A DNA stretch of 64,000 nt from positions 467,258 to 531,257 of the forward strand of contig NZ_SJSK01000004.1 in assembly GCF_004331645.1 (NCBI RefSeq), read 5' to 3'. A model generated the notes under the pieces. The model saw only the letters and a program-made list of their open reading frames with translations. It ran no database searches and was not told the origin of the DNA. Position numbers and translations under genes: made by a program. The DNA comes from Pedobacter frigiditerrae. GTDB lineage: Bacteria > Bacteroidota > Bacteroidia > Sphingobacteriales > Sphingobacteriaceae. Position 1 is the first letter of the stretch. Each line of letters starts with the position of its first letter. Shown in pieces: positions 25,576-34,559 of the stretch.

Positions 25576-26205
25576 TTAGCCCCCAAAAACCTCATCCAAG
25601 TTTAAAACAAAACCTAGTAAAATAGAAGAAGTTATTTCCTCGCCTAAAGTGAAAATTTTTGATGGCTGAAATTTACCAAATTCATCCAAAGTGTAAATTA
25701 AAATACTTTGGTCACTTTGGCTTACAACCCAGTATTCTTTTACACCAAACTCTTCGTAAACCTGGTATTTATGGAATAGTTCTTTTTTGTTATTTCCTGG
25801 AGATAAAATTTCTACAACAATATCTGGAGCGCCAATACACCCTTTATCATCTAATTTGGTTAAATCACAAACTACACAGATATCTGGTTGCAAAACAGTA
25901 AACACATCCTTGTCTAACTTGCTTTTCTTTGGGAAACGAACATCGAAAGGAGCACAATAAATTTTACAAGATTTATTCTTTAAAAAGTTTCCAATAGCTA
26001 AAGAGATTGAAAAAGAAACCTCTTGATGAACTCTAGATGGGGCGGGACTCATTTTAAAAACTTTCCCTTTAATTAATTCCACTCTTTCGTCAAAAAGCCA
26101 GTTCAAATAATGCGAATAGCTATAAGTTAACGATTCATCAACATCGTTGAAACTATAAACTTTCGCGTCAGTTAAATCTGGATATGTTTTTTCGGCAGCC
26201 ATCAA
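25576..26205 (-). CDS. Uma2-family endonuclease-like protein (DUF820)
   Basis: A 209-residue protein of the Uma2/DUF820 family with a PD-(D/E)XK fold. Seen are FDERVELIKGKVFKMSPAPSRVHQEVSFSISLAIGNFL, PFDVRFPK, TVLQPDICVVCDLTKLDDKGCIGAPDIVVEILSPGN (the catalytic D...E pair: PDICVV and VVEILS), and FHKYQVYEEFGVKEYWVVSQSDQSILIYTL. The active-site K of typical members may be replaced. Biological role in this family is unsettled. No toxin-antitoxin or restriction genes surround it. Confidence 0.85.
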   Translation of the reverse strand: MMAAEKTYPDLTDAKVYSFNDVDESLTYSYSHYLNWLFDERVELIKGKVFKMSPAPSRVHQEVSFSISLAIGNFLKNKSCKIYCAPFDVRFPKKSKLDKDVFTVLQPDICVVCDLTKLDDKGCIGAPDIVVEILSPGNNKKELFHKYQVYEEFGVKEYWVVSQSDQSILIYTLDEFGKFQPSKIFTLGEEITSSILLGFVLNLDEVFGG

Positions 26206-26254
26206 ACCAAATATATTAATAAACAGCTCATTATAAAAATAAAATCAAATAAAA

Positions 26255-26647
26255 CTACTTCTCAAACACATTAAAATTCAGGTCTTTAGGCACGCCTAAT
26301 CTTAGCCTTTCATCATCGAAAGAAGTGCCAACTAATGGTCCAATTAAATTTTTCTCAAAGTTTAAAGAGATTTTATTTTTTAAAGGAATAATGTAATAGT
26401 ATACAACATTTTTATAATCTAATGGATGTTGTTTTACAATGATAAACTCCCCATTCTGTCCTACGGCTAAAATGTCTTTTTCAATTACTGTCAAAACATT
26501 CCCTTGATTGTCAACATAGACAATTTCTAAATCAGAGGTCTCATTTAAACTGTAAATTTCATAGCCACCTTTTAATTTTTTATCTACACAACTATGTAAT
26601 GTTGAGGCAATCATTAATAACAAAATCAGTTTATATAATATTCTCAT
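26255..26647 (-). CDS. Small lipoprotein of unknown function
   Basis: A 130-residue lipoprotein: LILLLMIASTLHSCVDKK gives a lipobox Cys at about residue 20. The mature part has alternating strands (ISLNEKTSDLEIVYVDNQGNVLTVIEKDILAVGQNGEFIIVKQHP) and a YYYIIPLKN segment. It starts 2 bp after the P-type ATPase stop, so the two are probably co-transcribed. A link to metal export is possible but only from position. Family not recognised. Confidence 0.65.
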   Translation of the reverse strand: MRILYKLILLLMIASTLHSCVDKKLKGGYEIYSLNETSDLEIVYVDNQGNVLTVIEKDILAVGQNGEFIIVKQHPLDYKNVVYYYIIPLKNKISLNFEKNLIGPLVGTSFDDERLRLGVPKDLNFNVFEK

Positions 26648-26649
26648 AT

Positions 26650-28608
26650 TTAAAACTTCATTTTCTGAATTCTAATGGCATTTAAAATCGCCAAAAACGC
26701 AACACCAACATCAGCAAAAACAGCCTCCCACATGGTAGCTAAACCACCTGCTCCTAAAACTAAAACCACTGCCTTCACAGCAAATGCAAGTCCGATATTC
26801 TGATAAACTACACTTTTTGTAGCCTTACCAATTTTAATGGCAGTAGCTATTCTACTTGGTTGGTCATTTTGTATCACCACATCTGCCGTTTCTATGGCTA
26901 CATCACTTCCCATTGCTCCCATTGCCATTCCTAAGTCACTTAAAGCTAAAACTGGCGCATCATTAATTCCATCACCAACAAAGGCAACTACTCTGGTTTT
27001 ATCCTTTTTAATTTCTTCTAATCTACTTACCTTATCTTCTGGCAACAAATCACCGTAAGCAATATCAATTCCTAATTCTTTGGCTAATTTCTCTGTTATT
27101 GCGCTTTTATCGCCACTAAGCATTACAATTTGGGTTACACCATTTTTGTGCAAATCTTGAATAGCTTGTTTAGCGTCTCCTTTAACTTCATCAGCAATAA
27201 TCACATAACCTGCGAACTTATCATCAACTGCTAATAGAACTATCGTTTCTACTTGTCCATCCAATTCTTTAGGATAATCAATTTTTAATTTTTTAAGCAA
27301 TTTTGAATTACCAGCAGCTACTTTCTTTTTATCAACAACAGCTGTTAAGCCGTGACCAGCAATTTCTTTAACATCTTTTACTTCTAATAATTTTTTATCG
27401 CTATGGTGGCTAACAATAGCTTTTGCAATTGGATGTGTAGATTTACTTTCAATGGAAGCCAGAAAACTGAGAAATTTAACTTCGTCTATTTCGGCTTTAA
27501 TTTCCTTAACCTTAAAAACACCGTGAGTTAGGGTTCCAGTTTTATCCATTACTACCGTATTAACTTTGGTAATTACATCTAAAAAGTTTGACCCTTTAAA
27601 TAAAATTCCGTGAGCAGAAGCAGCACCAATTCCTCCAAAATAACCCAAAGGAATAGAAATAACCAAAGCACAGGGACAAGAAATAACCAAGAAAACCAAT
27701 GACCTATATAACCAAGTCTGAAATTGATAATCAGCTATAATAAAGTATGGCAAAACAACCAATGCGACAGCTAAAAAGAAAACTATCGGCGTATAAATTT
27801 TTGCAAACTTTCTAATGAATAGCTCTGTCTTTGCTTTGCGTGAAGTTGCAGATTGCACCATCTCTAATATCCTAGAGAGTGCACTATCAGCAAATTCCTT
27901 GGTCACTTTTAAAGTAATAACCTGGTCTAGATTTAACATTCCCGCTAAAACTAGTTCTCCTTTCCTAATAGTTCTTGGTGTACTTTCTCCAGTTAAAGCA
28001 GCAGTATTAAAACTTGCGGCAACATTTATCAACTCTCCATCTAAAGGTGCTTTTTCTCCAGCCTTTAATTGTATAGTTTCTCCAATTTCAACTGTATCTG
28101 GTTTTACGGTTTCAAATTTTTCATTTCTAAAAACATTTGCTGTATCCGGTCTAACATCTAATAAAGCTTTAATATTCTTTTTTGCTCCTTCAACTGCGGC
28201 ACCTTGAAATAACTCACCAACTGTATAAAACAACATCACTGCAACAGCTTCTGGATATTCTCCCAAAGCCAATGCACCAACAGTTGCCAAAACCATCAAC
28301 AGAAATTCTGTAAATACTTCGCCCTTGGCGATTGTTTGTATTGCTTCTTTAATAACAGGATAAGCAACAGGAATGTAGGCCAACAAATACCAAGCTACAC
28401 GGATGTAACTTTTGAAGAAGTCTACCTTAAAATAATCAAAAGCTATTGCGCTAAGCAACAATACTAAACTGAAAATTGCAGGCAAATAGGTTTTAAATGA
28501 AGAAGCATCCCCATGGTCATGACCACCTTCATCGTGGTCATGATGAGTATGGTCGTGACTGCAGCAACCATCATCTTTTTTATCGTGAAGATCTTTGTGT
28601 TTTTCCAT
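26650..28608 (-). CDS. Heavy-metal-transporting P1B-type ATPase (Zn/Cd/Co type)
   Basis: A 652-residue inner-membrane metal pump that exports metal cations at the cost of ATP. The cation site is SCPCAL in the sixth helix (about 310), the phosphorylation site is DKTGT with Asp355, and the hinge is GDGINDAPVLALSDLG (about 560-575). CPC sites serve Zn/Cd/Pb or Cu. The short N-terminus lacks the usual HMA domain (GMTCxxC) and instead has a His/Asp/Cys-rich tail (HKDLHDKKDDGCCSHDHTHHDHDEGGHDHG). That favours zinc, cadmium or cobalt over copper. A small lipoprotein gene follows 2 bp downstream. Confidence 0.95.
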   Translation of the reverse strand: MEKHKDLHDKKDDGCCSHDHTHHDHDEGGHDHGDASSFKTYLPAIFSLVLLLSAIAFDYFKVDFFKSYIRVAWYLLAYIPVAYPVIKEAIQTIAKGEVFTEFLLMVLATVGALALGEYPEAVAVMLFYTVGELFQGAAVEGAKKNIKALLDVRPDTANVFRNEKFETVKPDTVEIGETIQLKAGEKAPLDGELINVAASFNTAALTGESTPRTIRKGELVLAGMLNLDQVITLKVTKEFADSALSRILEMVQSATSRKAKTELFIRKFAKIYTPIVFFLAVALVVLPYFIIADYQFQTWLYRSLVFLVISCPCALVISIPLGYFGGIGAASAHGILFKGSNFLDVITKVNTVVMDKTGTLTHGVFKVKEIKAEIDEVKFLSFLASIESKSTHPIAKAIVSHHSDKKLLEVKDVKEIAGHGLTAVVDKKKVAAGNSKLLKKLKIDYPKELDGQVETIVLLAVDDKFAGYVIIADEVKGDAKQAIQDLHKNGVTQIVMLSGDKSAITEKLAKELGIDIAYGDLLPEDKVSRLEEIKKDKTRVVAFVGDGINDAPVLALSDLGMAMGAMGSDVAIETADVVIQNDQPSRIATAIKIGKATKSVVYQNIGLAFAVKAVVLVLGAGGLATMWEAVFADVGVAFLAILNAIRIQKMKF

Positions 28609-28866
28609 TTTCTATTTAGAATAATTCAAAATTAGGCTTTTTAGGTTAGATTTTAATTTTCGCACAATAAAAGATGTTAAAATATGTTAAATAGATATTA
28701 AAAGATTCAAAATATGAAATCGTTCAGGTTATCCGTTTTTAATATCGACATCTTTCGCAGAATTGGGTTAAGTAAAATATACTACTGGTTTAATAAGTAA
28801 TATTTCTATTAACTTGTTTTACTTTATCTAGTAATTCTTAATTTTCGACTTTATAAAACATAAAGT

Positions 28867-30903
28867 ATGAAAATTCAACTCAAAAATTATTTTGCAGTTC
28901 TAGGAATTTTGGCAGGCAGTTTTTCAGCCAATGCTCAAAATACACAAAGAAAATACATCGACCCAGCTAATATGGATTTAAGTATTAAACCGGGAAACGA
29001 TTTTTATCAATATGCAAGCGGTACATGGATAAAAAACAACCCCGTTCCAGCAAAGGAAACTCGATGGGGAACATTTAATGAACTTCGAGAATTTAACGCA
29101 CAAGCTGTTAGAAGTTTAGTGGAAGCCGCGGCGGCAGATAAAAATGGTCCAGCAGGCTCAGTTTCTAAGCGCGTTGGTGATTTTTATGCTGCTGCAATGG
29201 ATAGCTTAACCATCGAAAAATTAGGCTACACTCCTATTAAAGCAGACTTAGAAAAAATAAAGCAAATTAATAGTGTTCAGGGAATGTTAGAACATACTGC
29301 TTATATGCGTACATCGGGCATTGGTGGTGGCATGTTTGGTTTTGGTGTTGGGCAGGATAGAAAGAATGTAACCAAATATTTAGTAAATATTTCTCAAGGC
29401 GGAACAACACTTAACGATAGGGATATTTATTTAAACGACGACCCTCGTAGTCAGAAAATTAGAGCGGCTTACAATGTTTACATGACGAAGTTATTTTCTC
29501 TAGTTGGAAATAGTGAAGCAGAAGCTAAACAAAAAGCTGAAACAGTTTTAAAAATAGAAAAGGCATTGGCTCAAGCTCAAATGAGTCGTATTGAGATGCG
29601 TGACCAATACAAAACTTACAACAAGCTTACGGTTGCAGAGTTTAGCAAGATTACGCCAAGCATCAATTGGAAAAGTTTGATGCCTAAATTTAAAGTAACT
29701 GGACAAGATACAGTATTGGTTAACTCTAAATCTTTCTTCGAAAAATTAGATGGGATGTTAACTTCGGTGCCACTGGCAGATTGGAAAACTTACTTAGAAT
29801 GGAACATTTTAAAATCTTCTGCAAATAATTTAAGTTCTCCTTTTGTTAATGCAAGTTTTGCGTTTACACAAGCGCAAACAGGTCAGAAAGTAGCAACTCC
29901 ACGTTGGCAACGCATGTCGTCTTTAACAGATGGCACAATTGGCGAATTATTAGGGCAGCTTTATGTAGCTAAATATTTCAAGCCAGATGCTAAAGTGCGT
30001 ATGGACCAAATGATTGTAAACCTGCGTAAAGCGTTCGAAATTAGAATTAATGGTCTAGAATGGATGAGTGATGCGACTAAAAAGAAAGCATTAGAAAAAT
30101 TACATGCTTTTACGCCTAAAGTTGGCTACACCACTAAATGGCAAACTTATACTGGTTTAGTAATTAATAGAGGAACGTATTTCCAAAACCTACGTAATGC
30201 TGGTGTTTGGGGTTACAATGAAAACATTAACAGATTAGGAAAACCTGTAGACCGCACTCGTTTCGGAATGACACCCCCAACCGTAAATGCTTCTTACAGC
30301 CCAACAATGAACGAAATCGTTTTCCCTGCAGGGATTTTGCAGTTCCCATTCTTCGACCCAAATGCAGATGATGCTGTAAATTATGGTGGTATTGGTGCCG
30401 TAATTGGTCACGAAATGAGCCACGGTTTTGACGATACCGGTAGTCAATATGACAAAGATGGTAACTTAAAAAATTGGTGGACTGATGAAGATCGTGCTAA
30501 ATTCAATGAAAAAACAAAAGCTTTAGGCGAGCAATTTAACGCTTACACTGTTGTAGATACCATCCACGTTTTAGGCAAATTAACAATGGGCGAAAACATT
30601 GGAGATTTAGGTGGATTAAATGCTGCTTACACTGCCTTTAAAATGACTAAGCAAGGTCAAGGCAATGAAAAAATTGATGGATTTACACCAGACCAACGTT
30701 TCTTCTTATCATGGGCACAAGTGTGGAGAGGCAACATTTTACCAGATGCTGCAGCGCAATTGATTAAAACAGACCCACATTCTCCTGGTCCATATAGAAC
30801 GATTGGAGCGCCTGTAAATATGGATGCTTGGTATAAAGCGTTTGATGTACAACCTGGAGATAAATTGTACAAAAAACCAGAGGAGAGAATTAGATTGTGG
30901 TAG
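28867..30903 (+). CDS. M13-family zinc metallopeptidase (neprilysin/PepO type)
   Basis: A 678-residue exported peptidase with signal peptide ending SANAQ (about residue 24). The N-terminal region opens with DPANMDLSIKPGNDFYQYASGTWIKNNPVPAKETRWGTFNELREFN, diagnostic for M13. The catalytic domain has GAVIGHEMSHGFDDTGSQYDKDG (HExxH at His515-His519), the second zinc ligand Glu576 in GENIGDLGG, and the closing WRG...PDAAAQLIKTDPHSPGPYRTIGAPVNMDAWYKAFDV. Cleaves short peptides in the periplasm. All catalytic residues are present. Monogenic. Confidence 0.96.
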   Translation: MKIQLKNYFAVLGILAGSFSANAQNTQRKYIDPANMDLSIKPGNDFYQYASGTWIKNNPVPAKETRWGTFNELREFNAQAVRSLVEAAAADKNGPAGSVSKRVGDFYAAAMDSLTIEKLGYTPIKADLEKIKQINSVQGMLEHTAYMRTSGIGGGMFGFGVGQDRKNVTKYLVNISQGGTTLNDRDIYLNDDPRSQKIRAAYNVYMTKLFSLVGNSEAEAKQKAETVLKIEKALAQAQMSRIEMRDQYKTYNKLTVAEFSKITPSINWKSLMPKFKVTGQDTVLVNSKSFFEKLDGMLTSVPLADWKTYLEWNILKSSANNLSSPFVNASFAFTQAQTGQKVATPRWQRMSSLTDGTIGELLGQLYVAKYFKPDAKVRMDQMIVNLRKAFEIRINGLEWMSDATKKKALEKLHAFTPKVGYTTKWQTYTGLVINRGTYFQNLRNAGVWGYNENINRLGKPVDRTRFGMTPPTVNASYSPTMNEIVFPAGILQFPFFDPNADDAVNYGGIGAVIGHEMSHGFDDTGSQYDKDGNLKNWWTDEDRAKFNEKTKALGEQFNAYTVVDTIHVLGKLTMGENIGDLGGLNAAYTAFKMTKQGQGNEKIDGFTPDQRFFLSWAQVWRGNILPDAAAQLIKTDPHSPGPYRTIGAPVNMDAWYKAFDVQPGDKLYKKPEERIRLW

Positions 30904-30926
30904 AATTGTTAGCCACCTAAATAAAT

Positions 30927-31070
30927 AATCGTCATTTCGACAGAGCGCCTGCCTACCGCAGGCAGGCAGCGACGAGAAATCTTCAAGTCATTTCCCACTT
31001 CTGAAACATCAGTTTGTAGTTAAATTTGAAGATTTCTCCTCGATGAAAAATCTCGTTCGAAATGACGATT
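30927..31070. repeat. Palindromic intergenic repeat with 14-bp terminal inverted repeats
   Basis: Ends are exact inverted copies: AATCGTCATTTCGA at 30927-30940 and TCGAAATGACGATT at 31057-31070. Internal arms also pair: GAGAAATCTTCAA at 30974-30986 with TTGAAGATTTCTC at 31026-31038. A small GCCTGCCT-ACCGC-AGGCAGGC hairpin is nested at 30948-30967. The arrangement resembles a MITE or REP-like element. It contains no gene. Confidence 0.75.
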
Positions 31071-31075
31071 TTCTT

Positions 31076-31414
31076 TTACTTATATTTCTCTTGAACCTTC
31101 TTAGGCAACTTAGCTAATACCAAAGCTCTAGAAGTTTCTACTCTTTTCTTTAATTCAGTAACACTTAAAATATCTAAATCGGCAATTTGAACCCACTGTT
31201 TTTTTGCCATATGATAAGCCTGTTGAATTCCATCACGAGCTGTGAGTTCTTCAAACTCCTCAGGTGTGCATTTGGTAGAAAAGCTGTTTCCATCATCTAT
31301 AGTAATGATTACGAATATTTTTTCTTCAATCATAAAACAAAGATGTTCCCATTTCATCCCTTCAGTTGTTCCTGGTAAACTCAAACAATATTCTCTGAAA
31401 CTTTCTATGTCCAT
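31076..31414 (-). CDS. MmcQ/YjbR-family protein
   Basis: A 112-residue protein of the MmcQ/YjbR (DUF419) family. Matching parts are MDIESFREYCLSLPGTTEGMKWEHLCFMIEEKIFVIITID and TKCTPEEFEELTARDGIQQAYHMAKKQWVQI, with the usual SVTELKKRVETSRALV helix at the end. Members have a double-psi or winged-helix-like fold and were suggested to bind DNA; a function is not established. The stop is directly beside the repeat at 30927-31070. Confidence 0.9.
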   Translation of the reverse strand: MDIESFREYCLSLPGTTEGMKWEHLCFMIEEKIFVIITIDDGNSFSTKCTPEEFEELTARDGIQQAYHMAKKQWVQIADLDILSVTELKKRVETSRALVLAKLPKKVQEKYK

Positions 31415-31479
31415 AATTTGAATAGGTTAAGGAACAAAGATAAAAGACAAATGACAGTTTAATATTTTATTTTTACCAA

Positions 31480-32151
31480 ATGAATATCCTTACCAAAACT
31501 GCTGATGGCTCTAATACTTTATTTAATGAAACTGTTGGTGAGCATTACCACTCTTCGAATGGTGCCTTGCAAGAGAGCAAACATGTGTTTTTAGAGGCAG
31601 GATTTAAGTTTGCCATCGATAAAAAAGACACAAAAGAAATTTCTGTTTTGGAGGTTGGTTTTGGAACTGGGTTAAATTTTATTTTAAGTTTTGCGCATTG
31701 CGAAGAAAATAACATCAAGCTTAATTATACAGGCATAGAGGCTTTCCCGCTTGCAGAAGAAGTGATAAAGCAAACTGGTTATGATGAATATGTCCCGGAA
31801 AATGTTTGGCAAGGCTTTATAGCTAAATATGAGAATGCTTTAATAAGGAAACAAGCGTTATCATCGCAATGCGAACTAGCAATAGCAAACACAACTTTGC
31901 CCAATTTTAAAAGTTCAACAAAGTTTGATGTGATATATTTTGATGCTTTCTCTGTACAACACCAACCAGAAATGTGGACTGATGAGATGATTGCCCATAC
32001 CTGTAGCTTCCTAAAAGTTGGTGGAGTTTTTGTAAGTTATTCTATTACTGGCAACTTAAAAAGAGCAGTAAAAAGCTGTGGTTTAAAAGTAGAAAAATTG
32101 CCTGGCGCTGCTGGTAAAAGAGAAATGCTTAGAGCAATTAAACAGTCTTGA
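31480..32151 (+). CDS. mnmD: tRNA (mnm5s2U34) methyltransferase
   Basis: A 223-residue SAM-dependent methyltransferase of the MnmD family, which completes 5-methylaminomethyl-2-thiouridine at tRNA position 34. The SAM-binding motif is VLEVGFGTGLNFILS (about residues 57-71); the family signature YFDAFSVQHQPEMWTDEMI follows at about 150. It corresponds to the methyltransferase half of MnmC and lacks the C-terminal FAD-oxidase domain found fused in gamma-proteobacteria, which is normal for Bacteroidota. The last segment GKREMLRAIK is also conserved. It is expressed singly. Confidence 0.92.
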   Translation: MNILTKTADGSNTLFNETVGEHYHSSNGALQESKHVFLEAGFKFAIDKKDTKEISVLEVGFGTGLNFILSFAHCEENNIKLNYTGIEAFPLAEEVIKQTGYDEYVPENVWQGFIAKYENALIRKQALSSQCELAIANTTLPNFKSSTKFDVIYFDAFSVQHQPEMWTDEMIAHTCSFLKVGGVFVSYSITGNLKRAVKSCGLKVEKLPGAAGKREMLRAIKQS

Positions 32152-32236
32152 GTCAGTAGTCTTAAATCTTGAGCCATTTCCCATTCTCTATTTCCTTCCC
32201 ACAAAAAATCTTTTATCTTTATTGAAATTATCTACC

Positions 32237-33352
32237 ATGAAAGAAATTTCCTTGCCATTTGTTGCCAAACTAGCTTTAGTGCTACTTTCTATTATCATGT
32301 TGGGTTATTTGGCAATTCTGGGTAAAAGCCTTTTGGCTCCCCTACTCTTTTCTTTATTAATGGCATTTTTGCTTTTACCATTTGCTAATTTTTTAGAGCG
32401 TAAATTGAGTTTCGGAAGAAGCATTGCTACAATAACTGCTGTAATCTTAATGATTGCAGTACTTTATGGCATACTTTATTTTTTAGGAAATCAAATTGGA
32501 GAATTATGGGCAGATTGGCCATTGCTGGTTAAACAGGTTACCAAGGCTTTTGATGACATTAGACATTGGGCGGTAGCTACTTTTCATTTAAATCTAGATA
32601 AGATGAAGAGTCCGTTGACTATGGATAACGCAGAAAAAGCATTAGCTACTAGCGCAACAATTATCGGTACGACTTTAATAACACTTTCATCAAGCTTGTT
32701 ATTTCTAGCATTTACCTTACTTTTTACGTTCTTTATCCTTAATTACAGGAGATTATTATTCACCTTTTTAACTACTGTTTTTGCAGAAGAACATAAAACA
32801 AAAGTTGTTGAGATTGTAAGTCAAATACAAAGTATTATAAGAAAATACGTCTCTGGATTATTTCTACAGATGCTAATTGTTTCTACATTAATGATTGTTA
32901 CTTTATCATTATTTGGCGTTAAGTACGCCATCTTACTTGGTCTAATAGCCGGCATCTTTAATATCATCCCCTACTTAGGAATTTCTACAGCTTTATTAAT
33001 TAGTGCATTAATTACTTTCGCAACAGCTGGAGCTGCAAAAGCGTTATTGGTAATTTTAGTTTTTGTAGGTGTTCATACTATTGATGGCAATATCCTAATG
33101 CCTTTAGTGGTAGGTTCTAAAGTTAAGATTAATGCACTTTTTGCCTTTATTGGCATTATAGTAGGCGAAATGATTTGGGGAATTTCTGGTATGTTTTTAT
33201 GTATTCCTTATCTAGCGATGCTAAAAATTATTTTCGAAAGAGTAGATGGACTACAGCCTTGGGGTGCCTTACTTGGCGAAGGTCATAAAACACCTAGAAA
33301 AAGACGAACCTATAGAATTACTAAAAAAATAAAACTTGAAGACGCTGAATAA
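32237..33352 (+). CDS. AI-2E family transporter
   Basis: A 371-residue polytopic protein of the AI-2E (YdiK/PerM) family. The start is the ATG at 32237; the frame is open to a TTG at 32222. Two N-terminal membrane helices (LALVLLSIIMLGYLAILGKSLLAPLLFSLLMAFLLLPF) are followed by a cytoplasmic/periplasmic loop and a hydrophobic second half with GVKYAILLGLIAGIFNIIPYLG and IDGNILMPLVVGSKVKINALFAFIGIIVGEMIWGISGMFL, which are the family's hallmark. Substrates are varied and the name is historical. The C-terminus is strongly basic. A small membrane gene starts at the next base. Confidence 0.92.
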   Translation: MKEISLPFVAKLALVLLSIIMLGYLAILGKSLLAPLLFSLLMAFLLLPFANFLERKLSFGRSIATITAVILMIAVLYGILYFLGNQIGELWADWPLLVKQVTKAFDDIRHWAVATFHLNLDKMKSPLTMDNAEKALATSATIIGTTLITLSSSLLFLAFTLLFTFFILNYRRLLFTFLTTVFAEEHKTKVVEIVSQIQSIIRKYVSGLFLQMLIVSTLMIVTLSLFGVKYAILLGLIAGIFNIIPYLGISTALLISALITFATAGAAKALLVILVFVGVHTIDGNILMPLVVGSKVKINALFAFIGIIVGEMIWGISGMFLCIPYLAMLKIIFERVDGLQPWGALLGEGHKTPRKRRTYRITKKIKLEDAE

Positions 33353-33658
33353 ATGAAAGCCGAAAAAGAAAACAGGTCGCCACATATTTTAAATACTTCT
33401 GCTAATTTATTAGGCTTTTGTTTCATTGTTTTAACATCTGTTAAGATTTCAAAACTTGAAGAATCATCTTTTATTGATGAAGGAGCTGCCTTAGCCATTA
33501 TCATTTTCATGAGCAGTTGTTTATTATCTTTTTTAGCCATGCGAAGTACAACTGTGCGTGCTACAAAAATGGAACGCGGTGCAGATATTTTATTTCTTAT
33601 CGGATTAATCGTTCTATTTATAACCACAATGCTTATTGCCTTTAACATTATCAAATAA
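33353..33658 (+). CDS. Small three-helix membrane protein
   Basis: 101 residues, starting at the base after the AI-2E stop codon. Hydrophobic stretches at about residues 17-28, 46-63 and 76-98 suggest three membrane helices; KMERGAD lies between the last two. Family unrecognised, although short proteins of this type are common in Bacteroidota. The tight spacing suggests co-expression with the transporter upstream and mazG downstream, which begins 2 bp after its stop. Confidence 0.6.
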   Translation: MKAEKENRSPHILNTSANLLGFCFIVLTSVKISKLEESSFIDEGAALAIIIFMSSCLLSFLAMRSTTVRATKMERGADILFLIGLIVLFITTMLIAFNIIK

Positions 33659-33659
33659 T

Positions 33660-34466
33660 ATGCCTGCAAATATTCCTCCTCCAGCTACCTCAAGTCCTGA
33701 TACCGCCTTTTTAAGATTATTAACTGTTCTCGATACCCTTCGTACGCAATGCCCATGGGATAAAAAACAGACGATGGAAACTTTGCGTCATTTAACCATC
33801 GAAGAAACCTACGAGCTTTCTGATGCAATTTTAGAAGGTGACAGTCAAGAGATTAAAAAAGAGTTAGGCGATTTAATGATGCATTTGGTTTTTTATGCTC
33901 GGATTGGAAGTGAAACCAATGATTTCGATATTACTGATGTGCTAAATGGTGTTTGCGATAAATTAATCAATCGTCACCCTCATATCTATGGAGATGTTGA
34001 AGTAAATGATGAAGACGACGTAAAACGAAACTGGGAGAAAATTAAGCTGAAAGAAGGAAATAAATCTGTTTTAGGTGGCGTTCCAGCTGGCTTGCCTGCT
34101 TTGGTTAAAGCCAGCAGGATTCAAGAAAAAGCTCGTGGAGTAGGTTTCGACTGGGATGAAAAAGAACAAGTTTGGGCAAAAGTTGAAGAGGAATTACAAG
34201 AATTTAAGGATGAGTTTAACATCGCCGAAAACGAAAACATAGATAAAGAAAAAGCGGAAGGAGAATTTGGCGATTTACTTTTCTCTTTGGTTAATTATGC
34301 CAGATTTATAGATATCAATCCTGAAAATGCCTTAGAAAAAACCAATAAAAAATTCATTAAACGTTTTCAGTTTCTGGAAAGCAAGGCAAAAGAAAATGGC
34401 AAAGCTTTGCAAGACATGACATTGGCAGAAATGGATGTGTATTGGAATGAAGCGAAGAAGTTGTAG
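33660..34466 (+). CDS. mazG: Nucleoside triphosphate pyrophosphohydrolase MazG
   Basis: A 268-residue MazG that hydrolyses NTPs (including damaged or (p)ppGpp-linked ones) to the monophosphate and pyrophosphate. I start at the ATG at 33660, 2 bp after the previous stop; the open frame goes back to 33636 inside that gene. Two MazG domains: the first with CPWDKKQTMETLRHLTIEETYELSDAI and EIKKELGDLMMHLVFYARI (E-x-x-E and E-x-x-D metal ligands), the second with ARGVGFDWDEKEQVWAKVEEELQEFKDE and EGEFGDLLFSLVNYAR. Lengths are normal for the double-domain enzyme. Confidence 0.95.
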   Translation: MPANIPPPATSSPDTAFLRLLTVLDTLRTQCPWDKKQTMETLRHLTIEETYELSDAILEGDSQEIKKELGDLMMHLVFYARIGSETNDFDITDVLNGVCDKLINRHPHIYGDVEVNDEDDVKRNWEKIKLKEGNKSVLGGVPAGLPALVKASRIQEKARGVGFDWDEKEQVWAKVEEELQEFKDEFNIAENENIDKEKAEGEFGDLLFSLVNYARFIDINPENALEKTNKKFIKRFQFLESKAKENGKALQDMTLAEMDVYWNEAKKL

Positions 34467-34476
34467 CCCCTCTAAC

Positions 34477-34542
34477 CGTCACCCTGAATTTATTTCAGGG
34501 TCTTTCATACAAGTTAGATGTTTAAATAATATCAGCATAATG
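34477..34542. repeat. MITE-like palindromic repeat, copy 1
   Basis: Begins CGTCACCCTGAATTTATTTC and shares nearly all its left arm with the copy at 35027-35092; the right arm is eroded (TTTAAATAATATCAGCATAA). Similarity continues downstream past the element through AATTGATAAA and into the first codons of the next gene. Confidence 0.75.
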
Positions 34543-34559
34543 AATTGATAAAAAAGATG

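Noticed and set aside
25576..26205. Uma2 gene as part of a defence island.
   Set aside because: It stands beside an unrelated exported protein and a metal pump, with no restriction, abortive infection or toxin genes nearby.
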